NCBI RefSeq assembly: GCF_008124885.1
Contig: NZ_VNHX01000016.1
Span: 46,297 to 110,296 of the forward strand
Direction: 5' to 3'
DNA from: Sphingobacterium allocomposti
GTDB taxonomy: Bacteria; Bacteroidota; Bacteroidia; Sphingobacteriales; Sphingobacteriaceae
DNA length: 64,000 nt
The notes beneath the pieces are model-generated. The model did not search any database and was not told the origin of the DNA. It was given only the letters and a program-made list of their open reading frames with translations. The position numbers and the translations under genes are program-made. This document shows, piece after piece, positions 23,522 to 32,374 of the stretch. Each line of letters opens with the position of its first letter. Position 1 is the first letter of the stretch.

Positions 23522-25348
23522 TTATTGTTCGTACAGGCTTTCAAAGAAGGCAGGGCTATCCAGTTTGATGGCTATGCGGTATGCGGCATTAACGAGGCCG
23601 ACATGGCTGTAAGCCTGGGGGAAGTTTCCCCATTGACTGCCATCCTGGTCATTCACGTCCTCGCTGAAAAGCATCAGATGGTTGCCGAAGGACAGAAGCT
23701 GCTTAAATACTTCCTGAGCCTCGTCGAGCCTTCCGACGCAGGCCAGCGCTTCCACATACCAGAACGCACATACTAGAAATGTCGCTTTGGGCTTACCAAA
23801 GTCATCGCGGTGCAGGTAGCGGTAAAATAAACCGTGTTCGCCTTTTAGGTCCTTCTCCAGCTCTTCCAGGTGTTTTCTTGCTCTCTGGCTGGACGGATCA
23901 AGATAGTTCATCATGATCAGCTGTAGTGTGGAGGCATCCAGGTTGTCGCTTCCGGTGGCATTGGTGAATACCCCTCTGTCCTGGTCGTAGCAGCTTTCGA
24001 TATGTTCAGCTGCCTTGGTACGGAGGCGCAAAGCCCGATCGGCGATATCGCTCAGGCCGTACTGCTTGGCTATCTTAAGTGCTGCGGTGGCTCCCGCCCA
24101 CTGAAATAGGTTGGAATAGCAATGGCGGTTCTCGAAGTTCCTGAACTCCCAGATGCCCGCATCGGGTTCGTCGATGGTTGCTTCGATTTTATCCAGAATA
24201 AAGGTTGTCCAATCCTTTGTCAGCGCAAGGTTCTGATGTCTGAACCGGTGGTCTGTAAAGAGGGGGAGCAGGGCAATCAGCGCCTGACCGTAGACGTCGT
24301 TTTGAATATGTTCATAAGCTTGATTACCGATCCGTATCGGCTTATTTCCCAGATAGCCCTCAAGGTAGTCGAGGGTCTGCTCTTCGAGCTTGTGCTGGCC
24401 AAGGATTCCATATAGCGGTTGAAGGCGACCGCTGTCTGTCTGGGTAATATTGGCAATGTACGCCGCATATTTTTCCATTTCTTCGAAATGGCCGATATGA
24501 CTTAGGGCGGTCAATACGTAGTAGCTATCGCGTAACCAGCAATACCGGTAGTCCCAATTTCTTCCGGATCCGGGAAACTCGGGCAGGCTCGTCGTGCTTG
24601 CGGCAATGATTGCGCCTGTATCTTCGTACTGGTGCAGCTTCAAAGCCAAGGCGGAGCGTATAACCTCACGTTGGTAAAAAGGGGGGATAGATGCATTTTT
24701 TACCCACTTTTGCCAATAGCTTTTGGTACGCGAGAGGAAGTCCTCTGCGGTACGCTGCAAAGGTGCTTCGAACGGGCTTCCGTATGTTAGCACCAGGTAC
24801 ACCGGGTGGCTAAGCACATAGGGGAGGTCGTCGAAAAAGTGGCTGATAGGCATGTTGGTCGCCAGGCGCATTTTAACGTCGGACCGCTCGAACTGTATAT
24901 GGTTGCTACCTCGGAATTTTTCGAGTGTCCGCTGCCCGTAATCTAACACAGGCTCACAGGTAACCCGTATTTTAGGGTTTCCCCGTACGGGTTCAATCTT
25001 CCGGATTAGCATCAGTGGTTTGAAGTAGCGTTCGTACTGCTCAAACCGGGGTGCGAAATCGGTCACCCGATAGCTGCCTTCTTCGGAGTCGATGACGGTA
25101 CAAAGGATATTGGTATTTTCCAGATAATACTGATTGCTTTCTTTTATGGGCGTACTGGGGAGGATGGAAAACTCTCCGCCGAGCCCTTTGTCGAGCAGTC
25201 CGCCGAATACGAATGAGTCCTGAAATGAGGGCCAGCAAAGCCAGCTGATATTTGTGTTTTTTTCGACGTGCGCTATGTAGGCGCAGTTTCCGATTATTCC
25301 ACTGTTGTATGTGTGCTTATTTGTAGTCTGCATGGGTTTCTGTTTCAT
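23522..25348 (-). CDS. Glycoside hydrolase family 15 (glucoamylase/trehalase-type)
   Basis: The 608-aa enzyme has an N-terminal beta-sandwich domain (starts with NSGIIGNCAYIAHVEKNTNI, typical for bacterial GH15) and a C-terminal alpha/alpha barrel. The conserved GSGRNWDYRYCWLRDSYY lies near residue 265, and PDAGIWEFRNFENRHCYSN carries the first acidic catalytic candidate. Bacterial GH15 enzymes of this form act on trehalose or on alpha-glucans. The upstream gene otsAB stops immediately before this ATG, so it is translationally coupled with trehalose synthesis; this favours trehalase as activity. ATG 25333 is an alternative. Confidence 0.92.
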   Translation of the reverse strand: MKQKPMQTTNKHTYNSGIIGNCAYIAHVEKNTNISWLCWPSFQDSFVFGGLLDKGLGGEFSILPSTPIKESNQYYLENTNILCTVIDSEEGSYRVTDFAPRFEQYERYFKPLMLIRKIEPVRGNPKIRVTCEPVLDYGQRTLEKFRGSNHIQFERSDVKMRLATNMPISHFFDDLPYVLSHPVYLVLTYGSPFEAPLQRTAEDFLSRTKSYWQKWVKNASIPPFYQREVIRSALALKLHQYEDTGAIIAASTTSLPEFPGSGRNWDYRYCWLRDSYYVLTALSHIGHFEEMEKYAAYIANITQTDSGRLQPLYGILGQHKLEEQTLDYLEGYLGNKPIRIGNQAYEHIQNDVYGQALIALLPLFTDHRFRHQNLALTKDWTTFILDKIEATIDEPDAGIWEFRNFENRHCYSNLFQWAGATAALKIAKQYGLSDIADRALRLRTKAAEHIESCYDQDRGVFTNATGSDNLDASTLQLIMMNYLDPSSQRARKHLEELEKDLKGEHGLFYRYLHRDDFGKPKATFLVCAFWYVEALACVGRLDEAQEVFKQLLSFGNHLMLFSEDVNDQDGSQWGNFPQAYSHVGLVNAAYRIAIKLDSPAFFESLYEQ

Positions 25349-27577
25349 TTAAGAGTGTACGATGCCAGAACCACTTACCGGCACGGAACTGGTTTTGACG
25401 GCAAAATATTCGATAAGATTTACCGCTTCTGCCTGATCTTCGACGTAGTACTGGGCGGCCGACTTTTTGTTGCCGACCTTTACCGTTATTGCTTCGGCCG
25501 GCAGTTCAAGAAACATGTCTTCATCGGTCGCGTCGTCGCCGATCGCGAAAATAAAATCCGGCTGATAGCTTTTGACGATCTCTAAGGAGGCTTTTCCTTT
25601 GTTCAGTTCGCTATTTTTCACTTCGATTACCTTGTCGCCCATCAGCAGCTGCAGGCCGTGGTGTGGAATAAGATACCGAAGGCTGTCGACCAGCTCCTGC
25701 GAGCGCAGCTGGCCGAGTCCGGTCTGTGCTTTACGGTAATGCCACGCCAGGGAGTACGTTTTTTCCTCGACGATTGCGCCGGCAGTCCGGTTGGCGAACT
25801 TGTTCATGATGTGTTTGACCGGTATTTTCCATCGGGTCGAAAGGTGGTTCTTACTTCTCCATGTAAAGTCTGGATAGTTGCTCCAGGCGCCATGTTCGGC
25901 CACGAGGAAGTAGTCCTTTCGTCCGAACCAACGGTCGAGCGTTTCGTGCGGACGTCCGCTGATGATGACGATCTGGTTTGCAGGGTCGGCCTGCAGCATT
26001 TCCAGCGTACGATATAACGAGTCGGTGGGGGATGCGGAATCGGCATCTTTATGGAAGCCGATAAGGGTGCCGTCGTAGTCGAGGAAGAATATCCTCTTTT
26101 TTGCTGCACGGTACCGTTCGAGGATAGCGTTCTTCACCTCCGACCGCACGCGCCGTGCCATCTCCTGCCGTTGCAGCAGTTTTATTTCGCGGAGGCGGTT
26201 AAAGAATATTTTTACCCAGTGCCGCACGTTAAACTTGCGGACAATGTCGATACTGTCGCGCATCCGCCGTTGTTGCTCTTCTGCCGGCATTTCAATTGCC
26301 TGTTTTAATGCTTCGCGGATCTGGTCGACGGAATTGGGGTTTACCTGTATTGCTTCAAGGAGTTCTTTGGAAGCTCCTGCAAGCTCGCTCAGCACAAGCA
26401 CACCGTCGCTTTCCTCTTTACTTGCCACATATTCTTTGCAGACGAGGTTCATGCCGTCGCGGATGGATGTGACCAAACAGACATCTGCCGCAACATACAA
26501 GGCAGATAATTCCTCTACGGGGTACGAGTTGTAAAAATAGGCGATGGGAATCCATTCGTTGATCCCATAGACCGCGTTGATATGTCCTACTTGTCGGTCT
26601 ATCTCGTCGCGTAGCGCCTTATATTGGGGCACCGTATCGCGCGAAGGGACGACAAGCATGTAGAGGATGACCTGTTCACGAAGCTCGGGGTATTCTTTCA
26701 GCAAACTTTCGTAGGCCTCCAGCCGCTCTATAATCCCTTTGCTGTAGTCCAGGCGGTCGATACATAAAATAAATTTGCGGTTTTTATAGAAATCGCGTAT
26801 TTGGGTTGCCCGTTCGCGTATTGCGGTGCTACGCGCCAGCCCGCTGAATTTTTCGAAATCGATACCCATGGGGTAGACCTCGGCAAATACGCTGCGCCCG
26901 CCCACATGCAGGCAATTGTTATGGATAGGTAAACCCAGAATATGGGTGCAGGCATTTAAGAAGTGCTGGGTGTCGTTGTAGGTATGAAAGGCGATGAGGT
27001 CGGCCCCTAACAGCCCCTTGATGAGCTCATCGCGCCAAGGGATGCTCCTAAAGACCTCGTCGGGTGGAAATGGGATGTGCTGGAAATACCCGATGGCGAT
27101 GGTGTCGTTCGACTGCCGGATGAGTTCAGGAAGCAGCATCAGTTGGTAGTCGTGAATCCACACTTCGTCTTTTTCGTCGATGTGCTGTTGCTGGACGACC
27201 GAGGCAAACTTCTGGTTTACGGATTTATACGTCAGCCAGTTTTCTGTATTGTAAACGGCATAGGAGAGGCGGTAGTGGAATATCGGCCAAAGCACCTCAT
27301 TAGAGAAACCCTCGTAGTATCCCTGTAATTCTTCTTCGGTGAGAAACACAGGAATGAGGTTAAGATCGGCGAGCTTTTCGCGTACGAGCGTCTCTTCTTC
27401 TTCGTTTTCGGGAACAAAACCGGGCCATCCTACCCATATATTGCCTTCTTGCTGATAGATGGAGCCAAGGCCAGTAGCTAGTCCTCCTTCGCTGGGAATA
27501 AAGTGCAACTCGTGGTCGCGGCGTTCGATTCGGACAGGTAATCGATTGGAAATAATTATAGTTCTGTTATTACGCAT
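25349..27577 (-). CDS. otsAB: Bifunctional trehalose-6-phosphate synthase / trehalose-phosphatase
   Basis: The 742-aa fusion makes trehalose from UDP-glucose and glucose-6-phosphate. Residues 1-465 are the GT20 synthase: SNRLPVRIERRD, a glycine-rich GGLATGLGS, WIHDYQLMLLPE and RLDYSKGIIERL near residue 275. Residues 490-735 are the HAD phosphatase: FFLDYDGTLIGF near residue 499, ISGRPHETL and GDDATDEDMF. Start 27577 (MRNNRTIIISNRLP) is preferred to 27595 because the synthase begins there. Trehalose protects against desiccation and osmotic stress. The GH15 gene follows with no gap. Confidence 0.95.
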   Translation of the reverse strand: MRNNRTIIISNRLPVRIERRDHELHFIPSEGGLATGLGSIYQQEGNIWVGWPGFVPENEEEETLVREKLADLNLIPVFLTEEELQGYYEGFSNEVLWPIFHYRLSYAVYNTENWLTYKSVNQKFASVVQQQHIDEKDEVWIHDYQLMLLPELIRQSNDTIAIGYFQHIPFPPDEVFRSIPWRDELIKGLLGADLIAFHTYNDTQHFLNACTHILGLPIHNNCLHVGGRSVFAEVYPMGIDFEKFSGLARSTAIRERATQIRDFYKNRKFILCIDRLDYSKGIIERLEAYESLLKEYPELREQVILYMLVVPSRDTVPQYKALRDEIDRQVGHINAVYGINEWIPIAYFYNSYPVEELSALYVAADVCLVTSIRDGMNLVCKEYVASKEESDGVLVLSELAGASKELLEAIQVNPNSVDQIREALKQAIEMPAEEQQRRMRDSIDIVRKFNVRHWVKIFFNRLREIKLLQRQEMARRVRSEVKNAILERYRAAKKRIFFLDYDGTLIGFHKDADSASPTDSLYRTLEMLQADPANQIVIISGRPHETLDRWFGRKDYFLVAEHGAWSNYPDFTWRSKNHLSTRWKIPVKHIMNKFANRTAGAIVEEKTYSLAWHYRKAQTGLGQLRSQELVDSLRYLIPHHGLQLLMGDKVIEVKNSELNKGKASLEIVKSYQPDFIFAIGDDATDEDMFLELPAEAITVKVGNKKSAAQYYVEDQAEAVNLIEYFAVKTSSVPVSGSGIVHS

Positions 27578-27650
27578 ACGTTTTGAAAAATACAACCATA
27601 AGCAGCGGTTTAGGCGGCGCTGCTTTCGTTAATAGGTATTAACAGAACAA

Positions 27651-27687
27651 GCCAATTGAACAAAAGTTTGGATTTTGTTCAATTGGC
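27651..27687. terminator. Perfect 15-bp inverted repeat, likely terminator of the baeRF gene
   Basis: GCCAATTGAACAAAA (27651-27665) and TTTTGTTCAATTGGC (27673-27687) form a perfect stem with a 7-base loop. It lies 17 bases beyond the stop codon of the minus-strand baeRF gene and before the otsAB promoter. T runs are short. Confidence 0.7.
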
Positions 27688-27704
27688 GATGTTTGGGCGA
27701 GGGC

Positions 27705-28826
27705 CTAAAAACGGTTTAACGCGCCGATACCCTCGGGGAAAGCGCCCTCTGCGTTATCGAGGGCGTGTATGGTGCCGCCGTTCTTGTATGTTAGCCACGC
27801 AATTTTGTTGATGATGTCGCCGTGGCCGTTCGGGTCAGGCGTCAGCGTCCGGTCTTCGATCGACACTGTTCCCGGCAGACGCTTCCCTTTAGCGACGAAG
27901 AGGCGTTCAATACGACCGTCCATCGCGTGGACGGCAATGTCCGCGAGGACGTCGGAGGCAAGCTGCTCGCTTTTGCCTATGTTGTAACGATTGAGATGCC
28001 GCTCAATCACGACCTGCCGCATGTTTTCCATAATATCCAGGGCGCGTTGATGGAGCTCTGTTGTGTCGATGCCGTCAGCATTTAATGCTATGCCTTCGCG
28101 CACGAGGCATTCGTTTTTGCTGAGCGAGTGGAATAGACTGATGTTTTCAGGCAGTGCCGCAAGTATTAGCGGTATTTTGCGTCCGCGGCTAAATTGACTG
28201 TCTATTTCGCGATCGATGATTCGGAAAAAGCGTGTGTTATCTGTTTCTTTTTCATCGGTGATTTCCATATATCCGTGTATGGCTGTCGCTCCGCCCGTGG
28301 CCCCGTGTATATGGTTTTCGGTAAGATGGCTTCCCAAGGCCTGTTCCATCGTGGTTGGGATGCGGTCTTCCAACGGAATTTCCTCAAAGTGGCAGAGGTT
28401 GCCTTCGAAGAGCCTTACGCGGTTTTTTCCTAACGCTAACACATGAAAATCGGTATTGCTGCCGGCGAATGCCAACAGGGGAACAATATAGAAGCAGTCG
28501 TCCAGATAAAATGCTGCGGGATATTGGTCAGGCAGCAATACGGTCTCAAATAGGCCGGGCGATGAAAATATGGCGAGTGTTCCCGCTTTTCCTCTGGCGA
28601 AGTTTTTGTCGTTCAGGAGCCGTTCCACGGGTTCGAGCAACGTCTCCACTGCAGGGATTTCTGATGGATCAACTTGGGTCCGGATATCCTTTATTAGGTT
28701 TTTCAGAGAGAGAATGTCGAGCGGACTCTCGGAAAGATTTTTGTGTACCGGTAGATAGATGCTTAGGGAAGGAGAAGGGTCCTGTGATACCAGGCTGTTC
28801 AATAGTGTTGCATCAAGTGTTTTCAT
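27705..28826 (-). CDS. baeRF-family protein (bacterial archaeo-eukaryotic release-factor-like)
   Basis: The 373-aa soluble protein has SLSIYLPVHKNLSESPLDIL near the N-terminus, a middle region with FHVLALGKNRVRLFEG (characteristic of the family's second domain) and a C-terminal part with GRIERLFVAKGKRLPG that matches the release-factor-like L7Ae fold. Members of the baeRF group are proposed to act on ribosomes or RNA, without direct experimental proof that I know of. A GGQ motif is not seen. It is monocistronic, with a hairpin downstream and candidate octamers upstream. Confidence 0.75.
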   Translation of the reverse strand: MKTLDATLLNSLVSQDPSPSLSIYLPVHKNLSESPLDILSLKNLIKDIRTQVDPSEIPAVETLLEPVERLLNDKNFARGKAGTLAIFSSPGLFETVLLPDQYPAAFYLDDCFYIVPLLAFAGSNTDFHVLALGKNRVRLFEGNLCHFEEIPLEDRIPTTMEQALGSHLTENHIHGATGGATAIHGYMEITDEKETDNTRFFRIIDREIDSQFSRGRKIPLILAALPENISLFHSLSKNECLVREGIALNADGIDTTELHQRALDIMENMRQVVIERHLNRYNIGKSEQLASDVLADIAVHAMDGRIERLFVAKGKRLPGTVSIEDRTLTPDPNGHGDIINKIAWLTYKNGGTIHALDNAEGAFPEGIGALNRF

Positions 28827-28920
28827 AAGACGTTCTTATTAAAATCTACAATCTGTTTTATTGAGAACATCTGGGAGTGGGGAAGGTTTCGAAAAGAGGT
28901 ATTTGACCGGCGGTATTAGG

Positions 28921-28928
28921 GTAAATAC
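28921..28928. promoter_or_regulatory. Candidate regulatory octamer GTAAATAC
   Basis: The octamer lies 95 bases upstream of the baeRF start (minus strand). It is preceded by GG. Role inferred from recurrence at 17649, 23065 and 29281. Confidence 0.25.
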
Positions 28929-28999
28929 GGGAATTGGCGTACACGCGTCAGCGCGCCCAGGTTGTAATTAGGTATCGGCGCGATGCGCAGTGGCGGGCG

Positions 29000-29143
29000 T
29001 CACGTTGCCGTACTTAAGGTATACCCACGCATGCCCACGCAGAAGAGCTTTCTTACTTTTCGGTCGAACTTCTTTTGTTGACGCTTCAGGCTGTGTTGCG
29101 ATGTCTTTCGCTTATGGAGTTTGTCTTTGTGTTTTCTTTTCAT
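29000..29143 (-). CDS. Possible very basic peptide, 47 aa
   Basis: An ATG at 29143 opens a 47-codon frame. The first 33 residues are almost all Lys, Arg, His, Ser or Gln (starting MKRKHKDKLHKRKTS), and the end is neutral (VGMRGYTLSTAT). The codons are not those of a simple repeat. It lies alone in a 572-base intergenic region. A nucleic-acid-binding peptide is conceivable; a chance frame cannot be excluded. Confidence 0.35.
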   Translation of the reverse strand: MKRKHKDKLHKRKTSQHSLKRQQKKFDRKVRKLFCVGMRGYTLSTAT

Positions 29144-29280
29144 TGTATCATATGTATACAGCAAGAACAAAAGAGGCCACTTTCCGTTGTGGAGAAATGT
29201 GCTGAAATATTTTGAATTATACGCGGGGCCGGAACTGTCTTTTTGTTGTTTTGCAGGTTGTTAATACGACAATGGTTTCG

Positions 29281-29288
29281 GTAAATAC
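29281..29288. promoter_or_regulatory. Candidate regulatory octamer GTAAATAC
   Basis: The octamer, within CGGTAAATACG, lies 118 bases before the ATG of the small lipoprotein gene. Role inferred from recurrence. Confidence 0.3.
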
Positions 29289-29398
29289 GTGAAAAGGCGC
29301 CCCTGGTGAACAAAAGCTGTCGGGTATCGTTCAGTTACTGAATTGTCATTTCGATATTCTTTAGAATTCGATAGAATGGAAAACTTAAATAAATCAAT

Positions 29399-29617
29399 AT
29401 GAAAAAGATCAGCTTTTTTGCAGTAATGTTAGGTTTGGCAGGCGCCTTGACAGCCTGCGGAGGCAACCGCGATAGCAATTCGGACTCGATGGGCGAGACA
29501 CCCGATACAATCAACGATTATATGGATGGTGAGACTGGAGCTGCTCCTATGGATACTATCCGTCGCGACAGTACAGATACACTTGGACAGCCTACCCCTA
29601 CACCGCCAATGAATTAA
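29399..29617 (+). CDS. Small lipoprotein, 72 aa
   Basis: The signal peptide MKKISFFAVMLGLAGALTAC ends in a clear lipobox (LTAC, Cys20). The mature part of 52 residues is acidic and disordered-looking, rich in Asp, Thr, Ser and Pro (DSTDTLGQPTPTPPMN). No domain is recognised. It is followed by a strong bidirectional terminator. Confidence 0.75.
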   Translation: MKKISFFAVMLGLAGALTACGGNRDSNSDSMGETPDTINDYMDGETGAAPMDTIRRDSTDTLGQPTPTPPMN

Positions 29618-29652
29618 TTACTGTACGAAACTTTTATTCTCTCTCTACAAAT

Positions 29653-29688
29653 AAATAGGTGGTGGCGCTTGCCACCGCCTATTTTAGT
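29653..29688. terminator. Bidirectional terminator between convergent genes
   Basis: AAATAGGTGGTGGC and GCCACCGCCTATTTT form a long stem with the loop GCTT. A and T runs flank it on both sides. It serves the lipoprotein gene on the plus strand and overlaps the stop of the minus-strand gene at 29684. Confidence 0.8.
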
Positions 29689-30286
29689 TGTTGTCGTTTT
29701 CAATTAAGCCCTGTACAAGTTTTTTCCATTGCGGATACGAGAAACCCAATTTGGCACTCAGCCCGATGATGGCATTCCGTATGGTGTCGGATATATTTTC
29801 ATTCTGGAGATTGATTTGCTCGTTTCTTCCGAAATAGCTCACGGCGAGTACGTCGCCTTTGACTTCCGCCTGGAAGGTCGAACTGGCGTACTGGTGGAAG
29901 AAGTGTGCAACTTCGTTGGTGTCGTCCTGTGGTGGGGGAGATGGACTCACTGTAAACTGGACAAACCCTTCGGTTGGCTGATCAGTCATATGTGTAATGG
30001 CCACCCAGTCGTATCCATGTCCTCTGGGGCTGCCCGGACCCGGAATATCGATCTGTATATAATGACCGATTTGTGGCTTCCCTTCGACGGGTGCGCCCTT
30101 ATGGTCGACGAGCTGAAACTGTGCTGACGGAGCTCCGGCATATTCGTGCCACCGATTGATATCCAGCAAGCGCTCCCTGGTCCGCGAGAAGGCGGTAAAG
30201 GCCTCTGCGGCGCTGGGAAAGCGTTTATCCTCAAAGATGTCCAGTTGTTTACCTTGGACCTGTGGCGGTATATAATTTTTTTCCAT
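29684..30286 (-). CDS. Hypothetical protein, 200 aa
   Basis: The soluble protein has no signal peptide. The N-terminal part (EKNYIPPQVQGKQLDIFEDK) is followed by AFTAFSRTRERLLDINRWHEYAG, a Pro/Gly-rich stretch (DIPGPGSPRGHGYDWVAIT) and a conserved-looking NEVAHFFHQYASSTF. The C-terminus (LSAKLGFSYPQWKKLVQGL) looks helical. I do not recognise a family, though the composition and full-length frame indicate a real gene. It is divergent from the next plus-strand genes. Confidence 0.7.
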   Translation of the reverse strand: MEKNYIPPQVQGKQLDIFEDKRFPSAAEAFTAFSRTRERLLDINRWHEYAGAPSAQFQLVDHKGAPVEGKPQIGHYIQIDIPGPGSPRGHGYDWVAITHMTDQPTEGFVQFTVSPSPPPQDDTNEVAHFFHQYASSTFQAEVKGDVLAVSYFGRNEQINLQNENISDTIRNAIIGLSAKLGFSYPQWKKLVQGLIENDNN

Positions 30287-30463
30287 AGTGTTGTTTTTTT
30301 GTTTAGTAATAGAATGCAGAACCGGCGGAAAGGTTCGTCGGTGGAATGCGGATGGGGTGCAAAAACTGTCGGAACGACAGCAAAATCCCGGAAGTGCATC
30401 ACGGCGAGGAGCAAGGCAACTGGCAATTGAATGCAGCGGGCTTCTGAATGCCTTGAAAGATGG

Positions 30464-30775
30464 CTACGGATGAACAACCTCCATGGACACTGTTAATCGG
30501 CCTGTTTTGTGATAGCCTTCGGGGTCAACTTCGTTACTGAACCTTGCAATAACGGTAACGTTAGGCTTTTTGGATAACCACGTAAGGAATTTGTCAGAAA
30601 AAAAGGCAACTAAATCGGCGGTGTCGCTGTTCAATGGTTGGCTGAGTGAGTTAGAGACAGCAGTTGCCCGTGTGGCGTGCACGCTTATAGGGGCATTAGA
30701 GGCGGATCCGGGGAGGGAATAGATTGCTGAAGCCTCCGCCTTTGGGGGCACATCCGTAGAGATGTGTGACTGCAT
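30464..30775 (-). CDS. Possible hypothetical protein, 103 aa
   Basis: Starting at ATG 30775 (MQSHISTDVPPKAEAS), the frame encodes a Ser/Ala-rich N-terminus and a more ordered C-terminal half (FFSDKFLTWLSKKPNVTVIA then VDPEGYHKTGRLTVSMEVV). The frame is open upstream to 30943, but that part overlaps the SDR coding region. No family is recognised. It is divergent from the SDR gene. Confidence 0.45.
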   Translation of the reverse strand: MQSHISTDVPPKAEASAIYSLPGSASNAPISVHATRATAVSNSLSQPLNSDTADLVAFFSDKFLTWLSKKPNVTVIARFSNEVDPEGYHKTGRLTVSMEVVHP

Positions 30776-30829
30776 GTGAGCGGAATATACAACGTGAATA
30801 ATTATTGATACATAAAAATAAGGAGAATT

Positions 30830-31720
30830 ATGACAATCGAAAAACAAGGAAATCCAAAAGAGATGTATCCCGTGCCTCCTTTTCCAAAACAGGATCAGCA
30901 ACCGCCGGGTGTGAGTTCGAAAATGGATCCGGTGCCGGACCATGGCGAGAAAACGTACCGGGGTAATAGCCGTCTGCAGGGAAAGGTCGCTATCATAACG
31001 GGAGGTGATTCAGGTATCGGAAAGGCTACAGCTATAGCGATGGCCCGCGAAGGGTCCGATATCGTTATTTCCTATAAGGACGCTGTCGAAGATGAAGACG
31101 CTGAAGATACAAAAAAGTGGATTGAGGAGGCCGGTCGGCAGGCGTTGTTGATACGGGGCGATATACGGGATGAGCAGCTGTGCCGGAGAATAGTGGAGGA
31201 AACGGTGGAACGGTTCGGAAAAATTGATATTCTGGTGAACAATGCCGCCTATCAGATGACATATGAGGATATAACGGAGATTACCGCGGAGGAATGGAAC
31301 AAGACGTTTGAGACGAATATGAGTGCTATGTTTTATTTTGTAAAGCATGCCAAGCCTCATATGCCTCCGGGGTCGTCTATCATCAATACCACTTCGGTCA
31401 ATGCCTATAACCCTAATCCGTCGCTTTTGCCCTATGCGGCGACGAAGGGCGCTATACAGAACTTTACCGCCAGTTTAGCACAATCGTTTCTGGAAGATGG
31501 TTCCGGCATACGAGTTAATGCTGTTGCGCCCGGCCCGGTATGGACGCCGCTGATTCCGTCGACTATTCCGGAGCACGAACGATTTGGCGAAAATACGCCT
31601 ATGGGACGCCCAGGGCAGCCTGTAGAGATGGCGCCCGTTTATGTTTTTTTAGCTTCTGACGAGGCCTCTTACGTGTCTGGTGCTACGATTCCAGCGACGG
31701 GAGGAAGGGCAACCATTTAA
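30830..31720 (+). CDS. SDR-family oxidoreductase, YghA/YhdF type
   Basis: The 296-aa protein has the N-terminal extension of about 45 residues (YPVPPFPKQDQQPPG, then KMDPVPDHGEKTYRG) typical of this SDR subgroup, followed by the cofactor motif TGGDSGIGKATAIAMAREG, LVNNAAYQM and the catalytic YAATKGA. The C-terminus EASYVSGATIPATGG is the usual subunit-interface end. Relatives are general-stress oxidoreductases in Bacillus and E. coli with poorly known substrates. A good ribosome-binding site (AAGGAGA) precedes the ATG. Confidence 0.9.
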   Translation: MTIEKQGNPKEMYPVPPFPKQDQQPPGVSSKMDPVPDHGEKTYRGNSRLQGKVAIITGGDSGIGKATAIAMAREGSDIVISYKDAVEDEDAEDTKKWIEEAGRQALLIRGDIRDEQLCRRIVEETVERFGKIDILVNNAAYQMTYEDITEITAEEWNKTFETNMSAMFYFVKHAKPHMPPGSSIINTTSVNAYNPNPSLLPYAATKGAIQNFTASLAQSFLEDGSGIRVNAVAPGPVWTPLIPSTIPEHERFGENTPMGRPGQPVEMAPVYVFLASDEASYVSGATIPATGGRATI

Positions 31721-31760
31721 GCGAGCTAACATAGAATAGAAATAGAGCGCCTATACTTTT

Positions 31761-31785
31761 CTGATGCACCGTGTTGGTGCATCAG
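31761..31785 (+). terminator. Hairpin after SDR gene, possible terminator
   Basis: CTGATGCACC (31761-31770) and GGTGCATCAG (31776-31785) form a perfect 10-bp stem with a 5-base loop, 40 bases after the SDR stop. There is no T run. Confidence 0.5.
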
Positions 31786-31924
31786 TGCTTGATGGAGGTC
31801 GTTGATGTGTATTAGAGAAGGACAGAAGGGTGATGCCTCCCCGTAACGGCGACGTACCTTGTGCTGGACATCACGGCCGTTGTGGGGGAGGCACGGATAG
31901 CTTATGCTATAAAACGGTCGGCTG

Positions 31925-32374
31925 TCAAGAGGCATCCCGCAGCGTCTTGATGTGGTTGTGTGCCATGTACTGCTGCTCTGCCTGCTGCCTGATGATGTTA
32001 GCCAGCGATGTTGGGACCTCATCGAGCTCTCTGATGGCTTCTTCGTAAGTCCTTTTAAATGCATCCTCGCCACGTTCACAGCTTTCCAATATGCTACGGC
32101 GGTCATGGCCGCTGATGGATCCTTTGATGTCCATCCAGAGGCGGAACAATTTTCCTGTTGTCCGGGTGGAGGTTGTGGGCGTTTCCCCTTCCTCTGTCAG
32201 AAATGGTGTAAGCTGGCTTACGAAGGTCTGCGTCTGCGACCGGTACTGAACGAATACCTGTCGCAGATCATCGTCGCCATACTCACTTAAGAGTTCAATC
32301 GCTTTCGTGTACCCGGCTATCCGATCGTTGTTTATTTCGATCAGGTCCTGCAATAATTCTTTGTAATCTTCCAT
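31925..32374 (-). CDS. PA2169-type ferritin-like four-helix bundle protein
   Basis: The 149-aa protein begins at ATG 32374 (MEDYKELLQDLIEINNDRIA). Its four amphipathic helices show the family pattern: INNDRIAGYTKAIELL, DDLRQVFVQYRSQTQTFVSQ, RSILESCERGEDAFKRTYEE and a closing helix ending NHIKTLRD. The Gly/Trp-containing linker RLWMDIKGSISGHDR is typical too. The upstream open frame to 32644 does not look like this family. Members are found in stress gene groups; function unknown. The partial protein at 1-203 is a paralogue. Confidence 0.85.
   Translation of the reverse strand: MEDYKELLQDLIEINNDRIAGYTKAIELLSEYGDDDLRQVFVQYRSQTQTFVSQLTPFLTEEGETPTTSTRTTGKLFRLWMDIKGSISGHDRRSILESCERGEDAFKRTYEEAIRELDEVPTSLANIIRQQAEQQYMAHNHIKTLRDAS

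Larger units (their letters stand above)
28827..29398. other. Intergenic region with octamer motifs and a possible 47-aa gene
   Basis: The 572 bases between the divergent baeRF and lipoprotein genes contain two copies of GTAAATAC (28921-28928 and 29281-29288) and a small minus-strand frame at 29000-29143. No other gene, tRNA or repeat was seen. The length is compatible with two promoters and a small transcript. Confidence 0.5.
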
